Notes under the pieces: generated by a model
Database searches by the model: none
Told to the model about the DNA's origin: nothing
Seen by the model: only the letters and a program-made list of their open reading frames with translations
NCBI RefSeq assembly: GCF_031583595.1
Contig: NZ_CP134145.1
Coordinates: forward strand, 4,030,001-4,094,000
Length of the DNA: 64,000 nt
Source: Thalassotalea psychrophila
Lineage (GTDB): Bacteria > Pseudomonadota > Gammaproteobacteria > Enterobacterales > Alteromonadaceae
Reading direction: 5' to 3'
Shown: one piece after another, positions 37,056-47,380 of the stretch
Position numbering within the stretch: the first letter of the stretch is position 1
Layout of the letters: each line of letters opens with the position of its first letter
Position numbers and translations under genes: made by a program

Positions 37056-37259
37056 AATTCACCCTTAATAATGATTTAATGAATAAGTTCGCTTTCACAT
37101 TATTAAGTTGAAATGCGTCTTATTCTTATTCTTTTTTACCATCGTCAAAAATACTCTTAATACAGTAAATAAGCAACTTTTTACCGTTAAATTCGGTTTG
37201 ATTGCATTAATATTCAGCAATTAATCCTTAAACTTTACAAGGGTATAGCTATTATTAGT

Positions 37260-37556
37260 ATTACAGTACAAACCTATTGCAGCTTTCTACATGAAAGTTG
37301 TACATGCCTTGGATACATTACGACATGGATGTCGTGTATTAGGGTAACGCAGGAGCAGTTACCGAGGATATATGGAAAGGCGTTGCATTCATTCTTCCTT
37401 GAAGTAACAGAATTCAAACCATTTTCAACATGGATGTTGTATATGCCATGATCACAGGATGTGAAGGAATGGTCCCTGGCAATTCTAAGTTATTTCATCC
37501 CTGAAGTACAAATCTACTGCCATCCCTGGCGATTTGCATTCCTTCTTCCTTGAAGT
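37260..37556. repeat. Dispersed intergenic repeat copies, reverse orientation
   Basis: Within the 560-base gap between the membrane gene and typA, 37421-37487 is close to the reverse complement of the 103-bp unit at 23312 (shared ACAGGATGTGAAGGAATGGT). Blocks at 37383-37409 and 37529-37556 carry the GATTTGCATTCCTTCTTCC form that occurs in the other orientation at 629-648. 37300-37380 has more inverted sequence but no clear unit. No gene is seen in 37056-37615; it must also hold the promoter of the 36423-37055 gene. Confidence 0.75.
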
Positions 37557-37560
37557 AAAA

Positions 37561-37586
37561 AAAATGCCAGCATAAGCTGGCATTTT
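37561..37586 (-). terminator. Rho-independent terminator of typA
   Basis: AAAATGCCAGC, loop ATAA, GCTGGCATTTT, a perfect 11-bp stem followed on the minus strand by a T run, 30 bases after the typA stop. Confidence 0.88.
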
Positions 37587-37615
37587 AAAACATCTAAACG
37601 GTGTGTTAAGTATAA

Positions 37616-39433
37616 TTACTTAGCAGAACGGCCTTCACGTTTACGTTCATTTTCTTTTAAGAACTTTTTACGAATACGGATGCTATCAGGTGTTACTTCA
37701 ACTAACTCGTCGTTATCGATGAACTCAAGAGCTTGCTCTAAAGACATGATAATTGGCGGCGTTAATGTTTGTGCTTCATCAGTACCTGATGAACGAACGT
37801 TAGTTAACTGCTTACCTTTAAGAGCATTTACGGTTAAATCGTTATCACGTGAGTGAATACCAATTATTTGACCTTCGTAAATATCTAAACCATGACCAAT
37901 TAACATGCGGCCACGAGATTGTAAGTTAAAGATTGCGTTAGTAAGAGCCTTACCAGTTGCGTTCGCGATCATAACACCGTTTAAGCGTTGACCAATATCG
38001 CCACCTTTATGAGGTCCGTATTCTAAGAATGTATGGTAAATCAAACCTGAGCCTGAAGTAAGCGTCATGAATTCAGTTTGGAAACCAATTAAACCACGGC
38101 TTGGCATAATAAAGTCCATACGAATACGACCTTTACCATCTGGTGCCATATCAGTAAGTTCTGCTTTACGAATACCCATTTTTTCCATGATCGGACCTTG
38201 ATGCTGTTCTTCAACATCAATTGTCACTGATTCATATGGTTCTTCTTTTTGGCCATTAACTTCACGCATGATAACTTCTGGACGAGAAACAGCTAACTCG
38301 TAACCTTCACGACGCATGTTTTCAATTAATATACCTAAGTGAAGTTCACCACGACCAGATACTTTGAATTTATCAGGATCGTCTAGTTGCTCAACGCGTA
38401 GTGCAACGTTGTGAACTAGCTCTTTATCTAAACGCTCTTTGATGTTACGAGAAGTAACATATTTACCTTCTTGTCCTGAGAACGGAGAAGTATTTACTTG
38501 GAACGTCATATTGATTGTTGGTTCATCAACCGATAATGGCGGTAATGCATCAACTTCATTTGGACAACAGATAGTATCTGAAATCTTAAGTTCGCCTAAA
38601 CCAGTAATTGCGATGATGTCACCAGCATGGGCAATGTCAGTTTCGTTACGGTCAAGACCTAAGTAACCAAATACTTTACCTACTTTACCGTTGTGTAATT
38701 TACCGTTTGAGCCTTCAACAGTTACTTGTTGATTAGGCTTAACTGAACCACGGGTAATACGTCCAACACCAATTACGCCTAAGTAAGAGCTGTAATCAAG
38801 TTGAGAGATTTGCATTTGGAATGAACCATCTTGATCAGCATCTGGAGCTGGAACTTGATCTATGATAGTTTGGAATAGAGGTGTCATATCTTCACCTTCC
38901 ACGCCTTCTTCCAGTGATGCCCAACCGTTGATCGCTGAAGCGTAAACAACTTTAAAGTCTAACTGTTCATCAGTAGCACCTAAGTTGTCGAATAAATCGA
39001 AAACTTGATCCATAACCCAATCAGGACGAGAGCCTGGCTTATCAATTTTGTTGATAACAACAATTGGTTTTAAACCTTGAGCAAACGCTTTCTTAGTAAC
39101 AAAGCGTGTTTGTGGCATAGGACCTTCTTGTGCGTCAACAATAAGAAGTACAGAGTCAACCATTGACATAACACGCTCAACTTCACCGCCAAAATCGGCG
39201 TGACCAGGAGTATCTACGATGTTTACACGGTACTCGTTCCAGTTAATTGCAGTGTTTTTTGCAAGGATTGTGATACCACGTTCTTTCTCGATATCGTTTG
39301 AATCCATTACTCGTTCGTCATGACCTGTACGAGCATCTAATGTGCCTGATTGGTCGAGTAATTTATCAACCAAGGTTGTTTTACCATGGTCAACGTGCGC
39401 AATGATTGCGATGTTACGTAAGTTTTCTAACAC
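37616..39433 (-). CDS. typA: Translational GTPase TypA/BipA
   Basis: A 605-residue ribosome-binding GTPase with G1 [11 protein letters not shown]2 RGITI, G3 [10 protein letters not shown] and G4 NKID, domains II and III, and the TypA-specific C-terminal domain ([20 protein letters not shown]). It helps 50S subunit assembly and adaptation to cold and other stress. The start is GTG at 39433 with the conserved [16 protein letters not shown]-terminus directly after it. In gammaproteobacteria typA often lies near glnA; here it is about 9 kb away on the other side of the galactose genes. Confidence 0.98.
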   Translation of the reverse strand: MLENLRNIAIIAHVDHGKTTLVDKLLDQSGTLDARTGHDERVMDSNDIEKERGITILAKNTAINWNEYRVNIVDTPGHADFGGEVERVMSMVDSVLLIVDAQEGPMPQTRFVTKKAFAQGLKPIVVINKIDKPGSRPDWVMDQVFDLFDNLGATDEQLDFKVVYASAINGWASLEEGVEGEDMTPLFQTIIDQVPAPDADQDGSFQMQISQLDYSSYLGVIGVGRITRGSVKPNQQVTVEGSNGKLHNGKVGKVFGYLGLDRNETDIAHAGDIIAITGLGELKISDTICCPNEVDALPPLSVDEPTINMTFQVNTSPFSGQEGKYVTSRNIKERLDKELVHNVALRVEQLDDPDKFKVSGRGELHLGILIENMRREGYELAVSRPEVIMREVNGQKEEPYESVTIDVEEQHQGPIMEKMGIRKAELTDMAPDGKGRIRMDFIMPSRGLIGFQTEFMTLTSGSGLIYHTFLEYGPHKGGDIGQRLNGVMIANATGKALTNAIFNLQSRGRMLIGHGLDIYEGQIIGIHSRDNDLTVNALKGKQLTNVRSSGTDEAQTLTPPIIMSLEQALEFIDNDELVEVTPDSIRIRKKFLKENERKREGRSAK

Positions 39434-39675
39434 TATCTTTAGCCTTTAGGTTTAGTAGATCTACTGTGCACATGCATTTATGCACAGCACCACTTTGGGC
39501 GCGTATTGTACAGGAGTAATACCAATAAAGAAAATAAATAGTGTAGTTATCGTGTTTTTAAATAGTAACCGATAAAGAAATCGTTAAAACAGTTATGGAT
39601 TAACGATTTTTGCCGGTTATTTATGGGAAGTCGCCTGGGCTCAAAAATTTTTAACCTAAACATTCTGTGTATATA

Positions 39676-41184
39676 TCAATCGTCAGTTGCCATTTCAACA
39701 ATTGTTACAGAGCCACCAGAAGTCCATCCTTTTAAAGTATTTTCCCAAAGGGATATATCCCAGCCTCGATCATCACCAAGCTCGATTGCCTCTCTTATAT
39801 AGGTAACTGCCACGGACAACTTTCGTGGTCGCATATTGTTATGTGCTAATGCCTGTAGGTAAAGGTATTCAGGGTTTTCTGCTTCTTCTTCAGTTAATTT
39901 ATCTAACAATTCAATTGCGCCTGATACATCAAGTAATTGTTTATTTTTTGATAAAAGCTTAACTTCACTGGCTTTTAAAGCAGCACCTACGTGAGCTTCT
40001 TCGGCAGCTAACTCTAACCAAAACAAAGCCCTTTTCTCATCGTTCATAATCCATGGGCTATCCAATATAAGTCTTCCCAAACGATATTGGGCTTGGGTAA
40101 AGCCTTGTTGAGCAGCTTTTGAAATTAACTCAACTGCTAATTTTATATCTTTTTGCTCTCGATAAAGCAGCAAGCCGTATTCAAATTGTGCTGGAATATA
40201 GCCACCATTAGATGAGCTTTTTAGTAATGCTTCAACTTGCCCTTCTTCTCGTTTCAACCAAGTAAAGTACATTAATGCCGCAGCATGCTGATACTGTTCC
40301 TCTGGAATTTCACTATCAGCTAGTTTGCGAACATACCGTGTTACCCGTGAATATAAAAAACTGAGCTCTCGACGAATTTCAGATGAGCCATAATTAGCTA
40401 CACCTAAATATGAACGATGCACAAAGTTCACACTTTTGCCTTTAAATGTCGGCTTTAAAGAGTTGCTATAAGAAAGATCTAAAATACCTTTATTCGGGTT
40501 ACCAATGACTTGTACCGGGTTAAAGTTTCTCCGAGAGCCATCAGGGGCTATGTCGTAGTCAACAACCAACATATAAGGTCTGTTTTTAAAGTTTTCTAAT
40601 ACCGATGACTTTTTAAATGTCTCTGTTTCAGAAAACCCTTCTGAATCGTATATTTCATCATCAAACGCAACTTCACTGTCATCATCTTCAATAAAGCCTT
40701 CATCAGTTGTTATATAGAAAGCGTCTAACTGTTTGCCATTAGAATAGACAATTTTTTCGGAAAGGTTTGCTTCATTAATTTGCGGAAAATATTTATCTTG
40801 GATACCTTGTTTACCGTAAGCCTTTTTAAATTGAGCAATTATAGCTAGGAGTTTTTCTTTATCTGTTGCTGGTACTCCAGAAAGTAAGTCATTTACGATT
40901 TCGACCGAGTTTTCAAAGTCATGTTCTGCAGCTAAAGCAAACCACACTAATGCTTTTGTTTCACTTTGGTCTACACCAAAGCCATTATAATAAATTGCGC
41001 CAAGTTGATAAAAAGCTCGAGCATTACCACCATCGGCCAGAGTTATATATTCGCCTAAAGCTAGTTTATATTGCTGCTGCTGAAAATAAATATCAGCTTG
41101 TTCAATATTGCCTGCAAAAGATTTTTGCATACCAAAACAGCATAGTATTGTTAGAAGGGCTGTATACTTTTTTAACGTTTTCAA
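39676..41184 (-). CDS. Exported Sel1-repeat protein with a TonB-C-like central region
   Basis: A 502-residue protein with a signal peptide (ending KSFAGN) and then Sel1-like repeats near residues 30-90 (AFYQLGAIYYNGFGV) and again at about 330-420 (AQFEYGLLLYREQKD, AQYRLGRLILDSPWI). The middle (about 205-300) has PYMLVVDYDIAPDGSRRNFNPVQVIG, which recalls the TonB C-terminal fold of energy-transducer-like proteins. Such mixed proteins are common in Alteromonadales and thought to mediate periplasmic protein contacts. It stands alone; the gaps of 242 bases to typA and 110 bases to galM show nothing else. Confidence 0.75.
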   Translation of the reverse strand: MKTLKKYTALLTILCCFGMQKSFAGNIEQADIYFQQQQYKLALGEYITLADGGNARAFYQLGAIYYNGFGVDQSETKALVWFALAAEHDFENSVEIVNDLLSGVPATDKEKLLAIIAQFKKAYGKQGIQDKYFPQINEANLSEKIVYSNGKQLDAFYITTDEGFIEDDDSEVAFDDEIYDSEGFSETETFKKSSVLENFKNRPYMLVVDYDIAPDGSRRNFNPVQVIGNPNKGILDLSYSNSLKPTFKGKSVNFVHRSYLGVANYGSSEIRRELSFLYSRVTRYVRKLADSEIPEEQYQHAAALMYFTWLKREEGQVEALLKSSSNGGYIPAQFEYGLLLYREQKDIKLAVELISKAAQQGFTQAQYRLGRLILDSPWIMNDEKRALFWLELAAEEAHVGAALKASEVKLLSKNKQLLDVSGAIELLDKLTEEEAENPEYLYLQALAHNNMRPRKLSVAVTYIREAIELGDDRGWDISLWENTLKGWTSGGSVTIVEMATDD

Positions 41185-41294
41185 TTATGTACCAATATGC
41201 GGCTAAGTTTAATTTTAGCCATATATTAAACTTTAAAGTGAATAATTAAACCATACTTACTTTTCTTTACGTTTAATTAACATCCATATAAGTT

Positions 41295-42284
41295 TTATAC
41301 GTTGCTGAATTTAAATCGTATTTCGCGTTTATATAGCTCGTTGGGTGGCAGTATACTGCTTGGGAAATGATTAAAGTTTACGGCGTCAGGATAATTCTGC
41401 GCCTCTAAACAAAGCCCTTGATAACGCTTAAATTCACCGCTTAAATAAGAACCTGTATATAGCTGCATGGCAGGTTGGTCAGTATACATCGTCATTTTAA
41501 CGTTATTTTGCAATGATAAAATTACCGCCTTTTCAGATGCTATTGCTGAATCATCTAATACAAAACAATGATCATAACCTTGCATCAAGGCTAACTCTTG
41601 ATCGTTTGTATTGGCCTGCCTAACTCCTATACTTACTTGCTGACGAAAATCATAATCGTTGTTAGTAACTGAAATTATATTGCCTGTAGGTGTATTAAGC
41701 TGGTTTCGCTCCAAATAATGTGAAGCATTAATTTGTACCATCAGTGCTTCACAAGTAGCTTCACCTAAATTGAAGTAAGTATGGTTTGTTAAATTAATTG
41801 GCGTCGCGGCATCACTTTTAGCCAAATAATTAACGATTAGTTCGTTTTCTTCAGTTAACTGATATTGTACCGATATCTGCAAAGTACCAGGGAAACCTTG
41901 GTCACCATCAATAGATGTTAACGATAAAGTTACTTGCTTTGTAGATACAGGATCCGAATCAATAGACCAATATTTTCTAGCAAAATTTTCGACACCACCA
42001 TGCAAACAATTTTCTGCATCGTTTTTTGTTAACTGGTATGTTTTTCCATTTAAATCAAACTGAGCATTGCTAATACGGTTACACACTCTCCCACAGGTCG
42101 CACCTAAATAGAAACTATCATCAAGATAATCTTCAGCATTTTGATAAGCAACGGTCATCTCAGTAGCTTCGCCATTAATTGGAAATTTGATCGATGTTAT
42201 TCGCGCGCCAAAATTGCAAACTTCAACCGACATACCACTATTGTTCCGCAATAAAATTGTTTTAACATTATTCATGTTACTCAT
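41295..42284 (-). CDS. galM: Aldose 1-epimerase (galactose mutarotase)
   Basis: Interconverts alpha and beta anomers of galactose so that GalK can act. Landmarks: NFGARITSIKFP, the TCGRVCNRISNAQFDLNGK stretch, the NLTNHTYFNLG segment with the catalytic histidine and the C-terminal LCLEAQNYPDAVN with the catalytic glutamate. The frame opens upstream at a TTG, but the ATG at 42284 (329 residues) overlaps galE by 8 bases and is preferred; an ATG at 42275 follows directly after the galE stop and is also possible. It is the last gene of galE-galM. Confidence 0.94.
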   Translation of the reverse strand: MSNMNNVKTILLRNNSGMSVEVCNFGARITSIKFPINGEATEMTVAYQNAEDYLDDSFYLGATCGRVCNRISNAQFDLNGKTYQLTKNDAENCLHGGVENFARKYWSIDSDPVSTKQVTLSLTSIDGDQGFPGTLQISVQYQLTEENELIVNYLAKSDAATPINLTNHTYFNLGEATCEALMVQINASHYLERNQLNTPTGNIISVTNNDYDFRQQVSIGVRQANTNDQELALMQGYDHCFVLDDSAIASEKAVILSLQNNVKMTMYTDQPAMQLYTGSYLSGEFKRYQGLCLEAQNYPDAVNFNHFPSSILPPNELYKREIRFKFSNV

Positions 42285-43299
42285 ACCCATTTGGATTGTT
42301 TGATTGCCAGCGCCAAGTATCAATCATCATATGTTCTAAGCTGCGTGTTGCCTGCCAGTTTAGTTGGCTATTTGCTTTATCAGCATCGGCCCAAAATGCG
42401 GGTAAATCTCCAGCCCTTCTCGGTGCAACATCAAATGCGATAGGCTTTTGGGTTGCTTGTTCAAATGCTTTAACGATGGCAAAAACCGAAACACCGTTAC
42501 CTGTACCTAAATTGAAGGCTTCAACACCTTTAAATTGATCATTCGCATTTAACCAATTCAATGCTGCGACATGGCCTTCAGCCAAATCCATAACATGTAA
42601 ATAATCTCGTTCACAACTACCGTCAGTTGTCGGGTAGTCATCACCAAAGATATTAAGCTTTTCACGCTTACCAACCGCGACTTGAGCAACATAAGGCAGT
42701 AAGTTATTTGGAATACCCTTTGGATCTTCGCCAATTTCACCGCTTTCATGAGCGCCAATAGGGTTAAAATAGCGCAGTGATATACCTCTAAAACTCGAGC
42801 TAGAAATAGCAAAGTCGGCCATTACTCGTTCTACCATGACTTTACTTGCGCCATAAGGGCTTGATGGAGTACCCAATTTCATCGTTTCAACATACGGAAC
42901 ATCATTCTCTTCGCCATAAACGGTAGCGGACGAGCTAAAAATAAAATTTTGCACATTATGTTTTTGCATTACCTCAAGTAAGCAAACTGTTCCATGAACG
43001 TTATTATGATAATAACGCAACGGGATTTCAGTGGATTCACCCACAGCTTTCAAAGCGGCAAAGTGAATTACAGCTTTAATTTCAAACTGTTCAAAAACAG
43101 TATTTAATTGAGTGGCATTACAAATGTCACCTTTAACAAACTCAATTGTTTTACCGGTTAGTTTATTAACTCTTTTTAAAGATTCTTCACTTGAATTACA
43201 AAGGTTGTCAAAAACAACAACGTCATATCCGCTGTTCAGTAAAGTTAAAACTGTATGCGAGCCAATATAGCCAGCACCACCGGTTACGAGTACTTTCAT
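42277..43299 (-). CDS. galE: UDP-glucose 4-epimerase
   Basis: A 340-residue extended SDR with the NAD-binding loop TGGAGYIGSH, the SSSATVYGE active-site strand and the catalytic YGASK pair. It interconverts UDP-galactose and UDP-glucose, closing the Leloir pathway. The ATG has AAGGA in front. A terminator-like hairpin at 43352-43376 separates it from the sodium/galactose symporter gene, so galE-galM may be a second unit or a read-through portion. galM overlaps its end. Confidence 0.97.
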   Translation of the reverse strand: MKVLVTGGAGYIGSHTVLTLLNSGYDVVVFDNLCNSSEESLKRVNKLTGKTIEFVKGDICNATQLNTVFEQFEIKAVIHFAALKAVGESTEIPLRYYHNNVHGTVCLLEVMQKHNVQNFIFSSSATVYGEENDVPYVETMKLGTPSSPYGASKVMVERVMADFAISSSSFRGISLRYFNPIGAHESGEIGEDPKGIPNNLLPYVAQVAVGKREKLNIFGDDYPTTDGSCERDYLHVMDLAEGHVAALNWLNANDQFKGVEAFNLGTGNGVSVFAIVKAFEQATQKPIAFDVAPRRAGDLPAFWADADKANSQLNWQATRSLEHMMIDTWRWQSNNPNGYE

Positions 43300-43351
43300 G
43301 TTTTATCCTTGAATTTTTAGTCGTTCATGTGAGATTTTGAATTGTTAAAAA

Positions 43352-43376
43352 ACCCACTCGAAAGGTTCGAGTGGGT
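43352..43376 (-). terminator. Terminator between the symporter and galE
   Basis: ACCCACTCGAA, loop AGG, TTCGAGTGGGT, an 11-bp stem followed on the minus strand by T residues. It lies 27 bases after the symporter stop and would lower read-through into galE-galM. Confidence 0.8.
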
Positions 43377-43402
43377 GACTAGTATTTACTTAGTGCCGTG
43401 TA

Positions 43403-44977
43403 TTACCACCACGTTGCATATAAAGCGATCAGTATCAGTACAACACCTACAGCGGCAATATTAAATGATTTTTCAGTAACAAAACTTACTTCATCTAAGC
43501 TAACGCTGCTGTCTTGCTCTGGTGCTTTGCCCATCATAGAAACTACATAACATAACCCTAAACATAGTAAGAACACTAAGCCAACGCGATCCATAAACGG
43601 TAGTTCTGGCCAGAACTGCATGAACAAGAATGATAATGCTGCTGAGCCAAGTGCTGCCGCTAATGCGCCATTTGATGTTGCACGTTTCCAGAACATACCC
43701 ATCATGAAAATTACCACAATACCTGGAGTAAAGAAGCCAGTGAATTCTTGGATGTACTGGAATGCTTGGTCAAACTTACCTAATAAAGGCTCCGAGACTA
43801 CCAATGCAATACATAGTGATGCTAATGCTGCTATACGACCCACGACCACATAATGATGCTGAGATTTATTCGGCTTCATTTTGCTATAAATGTCCATAGT
43901 AAAGATGGTTGAGATACTATTGGTCATTGATGCTAAAGATGAAACAATCGCAGCAACTAAAGCGGCAAATACTAGGCCTTTAATACCAACAGGCATAAGT
44001 GCCATCATTGATGGATAAGCTAGATCTGGAGTTGCTAATCTTGGATAAAGAACTACGGCTGCAATACCCGGTAATACAACGATTAATGGCATTAAAAGTT
44101 TTAAATAAGCTGCAAAGGCAATACCTTTTTGTGCTTCTTTAAGATCTTTAGCAGCTAAAGCGCGCTGAATAATATATTGGTTGAAACCCCAGTAACTTAG
44201 GTTCATAACCCACATACCACCAATTAATACAGAAATACCTGGTAGGCTCATATAGTGTTCGTTTTCAGGGCTTAGTACCATATCAAAATGGCTAGACATA
44301 TCAGTAGTTAATACACCAAAGCCAGCAAGGAAACCTTCGCCGCCTGACACAGCATCTAGTGCTAGGTAGCTTAAGAATAAGCCGCCAAAAACCAGTAATA
44401 CCACTTGGATTATATCGGTATAAGCAACTGCTTTTAGGCCACCATATAAAGAATAAGCAACAGAGAATATTGCTAAGAAGATCATGCCGTACATCCAATC
44501 AACACCGGCAACGCTTTCAATTGCTAAGCCACCTAACCAAAGTACCGCCGTTAAATTAACAAAGATGTAAACCGCTAACCAAAACAAAGCAAGGGTCGTT
44601 TTAACTTTATTGTCAAAGCGTTGCTCAAGATACTGTGGCATGGTGAAAATTTCATTTTTCAAGAAGATAGGCAACATGTATTTACCTACTAATATCAAGG
44701 TGATCGCCGCCATCCATTCATAAGAAGCAATAGCTAAGCCTATGGCATAACCAGAGCCTGACATACCGATGATCTGCTCAGCGGATATGTTGGAAGCAAT
44801 AAGCGAAGCACCAATAGCCCACCAAGGCAATGACTTACTTGCTAAGAAATAATCTTCTGTATTTGCACCTTCTTTCTTTTCGCTGCGAGAAATCCACAAA
44901 GCAACGAACAAAAGACAAATTACATAAGTAATAAAAATGCCGGTATCTAAAGTACCGAGCTTGTTTGTAAAATCCAT
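43403..44977 (-). CDS. Sodium/galactose symporter of the SSS family (vSGLT-like)
   Basis: A 524-residue transporter with about fourteen hydrophobic segments. It is strikingly like the Vibrio parahaemolyticus vSGLT as I recall it: EDYFLASKSLPWWAIGASLI, ANISAEQIIGMSGSGY (holding the sugar-contact glutamine), YWGFNQYIIQRALAAK (sugar-binding Asn and Tyr) and AAIVSSLASM (the Na2-site serines). It imports galactose or glucose with sodium, the usual choice in marine bacteria. It follows galK by 56 bases and belongs to the operon galT-galK-symporter. Confidence 0.94.
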   Translation of the reverse strand: MDFTNKLGTLDTGIFITYVICLLFVALWISRSEKKEGANTEDYFLASKSLPWWAIGASLIASNISAEQIIGMSGSGYAIGLAIASYEWMAAITLILVGKYMLPIFLKNEIFTMPQYLEQRFDNKVKTTLALFWLAVYIFVNLTAVLWLGGLAIESVAGVDWMYGMIFLAIFSVAYSLYGGLKAVAYTDIIQVVLLVFGGLFLSYLALDAVSGGEGFLAGFGVLTTDMSSHFDMVLSPENEHYMSLPGISVLIGGMWVMNLSYWGFNQYIIQRALAAKDLKEAQKGIAFAAYLKLLMPLIVVLPGIAAVVLYPRLATPDLAYPSMMALMPVGIKGLVFAALVAAIVSSLASMTNSISTIFTMDIYSKMKPNKSQHHYVVVGRIAALASLCIALVVSEPLLGKFDQAFQYIQEFTGFFTPGIVVIFMMGMFWKRATSNGALAAALGSAALSFLFMQFWPELPFMDRVGLVFLLCLGLCYVVSMMGKAPEQDSSVSLDEVSFVTEKSFNIAAVGVVLILIALYATWW

Positions 44978-45033
44978 AGGTTTTCTACCCTTTCGTTATT
45001 TATATTTTTTATAATTATTAATGGTGATTGTTA

Positions 45034-46176
45034 TTATCTAAATGCGCCTTGGCTGGCAACACAAATATATATACTTGGCTGTAAACTAAATTTTTTCGAA
45101 TAGTTATTATTAACAGTTTCAGTTAACTTTTCCAACATTGATGTTGGTGTTAAGGCAACGATACAGCCACCAAAACCTCCGCCAGTCATACGCACACCGC
45201 CCTTTGCGCCTAGCTCAGCTGCAACCATTTCGACCAAACCATCCATTTCTTTGGTAGTCACCTCAAAATCATCACGTAGTGAATTGTGAGAAGCTAGCAT
45301 TAGCTTACTCATTAATGCCATATCTTGGTTTTTTAATGCGATTAATGCGTCAGTTGTGCGAGCATTTTCACTGACAACATGGTGAGCACGTTTATACAAT
45401 ACGGGGGCAATTTCAGATTTTTTAGCCTTTAATTCAGCAATCGAAACATCTCTCAATGCTGGTTTATTAAAAAATGCTGCCACTTGTTCACATTGCTCTC
45501 GACGTAAGTTGTACTCACTATCGACTAAGCCACGTTTAACGTTAGAGTTCACTATAAATAATGACAGACCGTTTGGAATAGGTGCATCTTCAAAAGACAA
45601 ATCACGACAATCTAGCAACATCGCATGGTCTTTTTTACCCATAGCCGAAATTAGTTGATCCATAATGCCACAATTACAGCCGACAAATTCGTTTTCAGCT
45701 TGTTGCCCCATTTGTGCAGCTTTTATGCCATCTAAATCTAGTTGATAAAGGCTTGCAAAGGTTTTTAAGATAACAATTTCAAAACTAGCAGAGGAGCTTA
45801 AGCCAGCACCCTGCGGTACATTGCCCGCAACAACGATGTCTGCACCAAGAATATGTGGATATGTTTTTAATAAAACCTGTAATGTGCCGCGAACGTAGTT
45901 ACTCCACATTTTATCTTGATCAAAACTAATATCATCTAAACGAAACTCGCTCATTTCTTGATTACAATCATAAGCAAATACTCTAACAACATTATCTGTA
46001 CGTTTAGATGCAGCAATTGTAGTACCAAAATTAATCGCGGCAGGCAGCACAAAACCATCATTATAATCGGTATGGTCGCCGATAATATTTACTCGCCCTG
46101 GTGCATGACAAATTAATTGTGGGGCTTGTTTAAACTTTTGCTGAAACAAGTCTTTTACCATTTCATTTTGACTCAT
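45034..46176 (-). CDS. galK: Galactokinase
   Basis: A 380-residue GHMP kinase that phosphorylates galactose to galactose-1-phosphate. The galactokinase signature GRVNIIGDHTDYNDGFVLP is at residues 27-45, the ATP loop is GAGLSSSASFE, and GGFGGCIVAL lies near the C-terminus. The catalytic Asp is in NCGIMDQ. Its ATG overlaps the last base of the galT stop (TAATG), so galT and galK are translationally coupled. Confidence 0.97.
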   Translation of the reverse strand: MSQNEMVKDLFQQKFKQAPQLICHAPGRVNIIGDHTDYNDGFVLPAAINFGTTIAASKRTDNVVRVFAYDCNQEMSEFRLDDISFDQDKMWSNYVRGTLQVLLKTYPHILGADIVVAGNVPQGAGLSSSASFEIVILKTFASLYQLDLDGIKAAQMGQQAENEFVGCNCGIMDQLISAMGKKDHAMLLDCRDLSFEDAPIPNGLSLFIVNSNVKRGLVDSEYNLRREQCEQVAAFFNKPALRDVSIAELKAKKSEIAPVLYKRAHHVVSENARTTDALIALKNQDMALMSKLMLASHNSLRDDFEVTTKEMDGLVEMVAAELGAKGGVRMTGGGFGGCIVALTPTSMLEKLTETVNNNYSKKFSLQPSIYICVASQGAFR

Positions 46177-47219
46177 TATTGATTGTCCTTGTAATGCACA
46201 TTAGGTAAGTCTCGTAGCCTTTGTGCCGCTTGTTCGGCAGTAAGGTCACGTTGCGCTTCTGCCATCATTTCATAACCAACCATAAATTTGCGAACAGTAG
46301 CTGAGCGCAGTAAAGGTGGAAAAAAGCTAGCGTGTAACGTCCACTGAGGATGGCCTTCACCATCAAAAGGAGCGCCGTGCCATCCCATTGAATATGGGAA
46401 TGAGCTATTAAATAAATTGTCGTATTTAATCGTAATTTTTTTAATGATATCAGCCAGAGATGCCTTTTGAGATTCGCTCAGATCTGTCATTCGAGTTACA
46501 GAAAAACGAGGTAATAACAATGTTTCAAATGGCCATGCCGCCCAATAAGGTACAACAACTACCCAGTCGGCATTTTGTACAACTACTCTTTCTTGCTTAG
46601 CGACTTCTTTTATCGCGTAATCTTGCAATAAATTAGTGCCGTATTTGTTGTAGTAATCTTTTTGAGCCTGATGCTTTTTATTTACCAAAGTAGGTAATTG
46701 TTGCTGTGCCCATATTTGACCATGAGGGTGAGGGTTTGAACAGCCCATCATGCTGCCCTTATTTTCAAAAACTTGCACCCAATTGTATGTTTTGCCTAGC
46801 TCTTCACATTGAGTTTGCCAAGTATTTACAATATTAATTATTGCTTGCTGAGAAAGTTGTGGCAGAGTTTTACTGTGATCTGGAGAAAAACATATCACTC
46901 GGCTTTCACCTTGCTCAGTTGCCATTTTAAATAATGGGTCATCACTTGAGGCTAGCGGTGTATCTTGCTTTAATGCGGCGAAGTCATTAGTGAAAACATA
47001 AGTGTCACTATAATTTTCATTAATCTCTCCATTTATACGAGTGTTACCTGCACATAAAAAACAGCTTTCATCATGACTTGGCCTAACATCTTCATCTAAT
47101 GTTTCAACTTGTCCTTGCCAAGGGCGTTTGGCTCGATGCGGTGAAACTAACACCCATTCATTAATTAATGGATTATACCGACGATGTGGGTGTTCAGTAG
47201 GATCAAATTTAGTATCCAT
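46176..47219 (-). CDS. galT: Galactose-1-phosphate uridylyltransferase
   Basis: A 347-residue HIT-superfamily enzyme that exchanges UDP-glucose and galactose-1-phosphate. The active-site HPHGQIWA carries the uridylylated histidine; CxxC (FLCAGN... region) near residue 55 and the HASFFPP segment are the zinc/metal ligands. The ATG at 47219 is preferred to the GTG two codons before. First gene of the minus-strand galactose operon; the operator at 47264-47275 lies 45 bases upstream. Confidence 0.97.
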   Translation of the reverse strand: MDTKFDPTEHPHRRYNPLINEWVLVSPHRAKRPWQGQVETLDEDVRPSHDESCFLCAGNTRINGEINENYSDTYVFTNDFAALKQDTPLASSDDPLFKMATEQGESRVICFSPDHSKTLPQLSQQAIINIVNTWQTQCEELGKTYNWVQVFENKGSMMGCSNPHPHGQIWAQQQLPTLVNKKHQAQKDYYNKYGTNLLQDYAIKEVAKQERVVVQNADWVVVVPYWAAWPFETLLLPRFSVTRMTDLSESQKASLADIIKKITIKYDNLFNSSFPYSMGWHGAPFDGEGHPQWTLHASFFPPLLRSATVRKFMVGYEMMAEAQRDLTAEQAAQRLRDLPNVHYKDNQ

Positions 47220-47263
47220 ATACACAATTCTCTAATTTTCATTTACACTGGATTAACCATAAG

Positions 47264-47275
47264 GTAAACGTTTAC
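47264..47275. promoter_or_regulatory. LacI-family operator upstream of galT
   Basis: GTAAACGTTTAC, a perfect 12-bp palindrome with the central CG of LacI/GalR-type operators, located between the divergent galT and regulator genes. It is probably bound by the regulator encoded at 47381. Confidence 0.8.
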
Positions 47276-47366
47276 ACTTTATCTGGCAAGTGCATTTTAC
47301 ATAAATATCAAAAGTTCCCTTTTATTCCTTTATTAAATAGGGTTATTATTAAGCCATGTTAATTAT

Positions 47367-47378
47367 AAAAACGTTTAC
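47367..47378. promoter_or_regulatory. Second LacI-family operator, next to the regulator start codon
   Basis: AAAAACGTTTAC has the same core as the palindrome at 47264-47275 with two changes on its left side. It ends two bases before the ATG at 47381, where a ribosome site would normally be. It suggests autoregulation. Confidence 0.65.
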
Positions 47379-47380
47379 CT

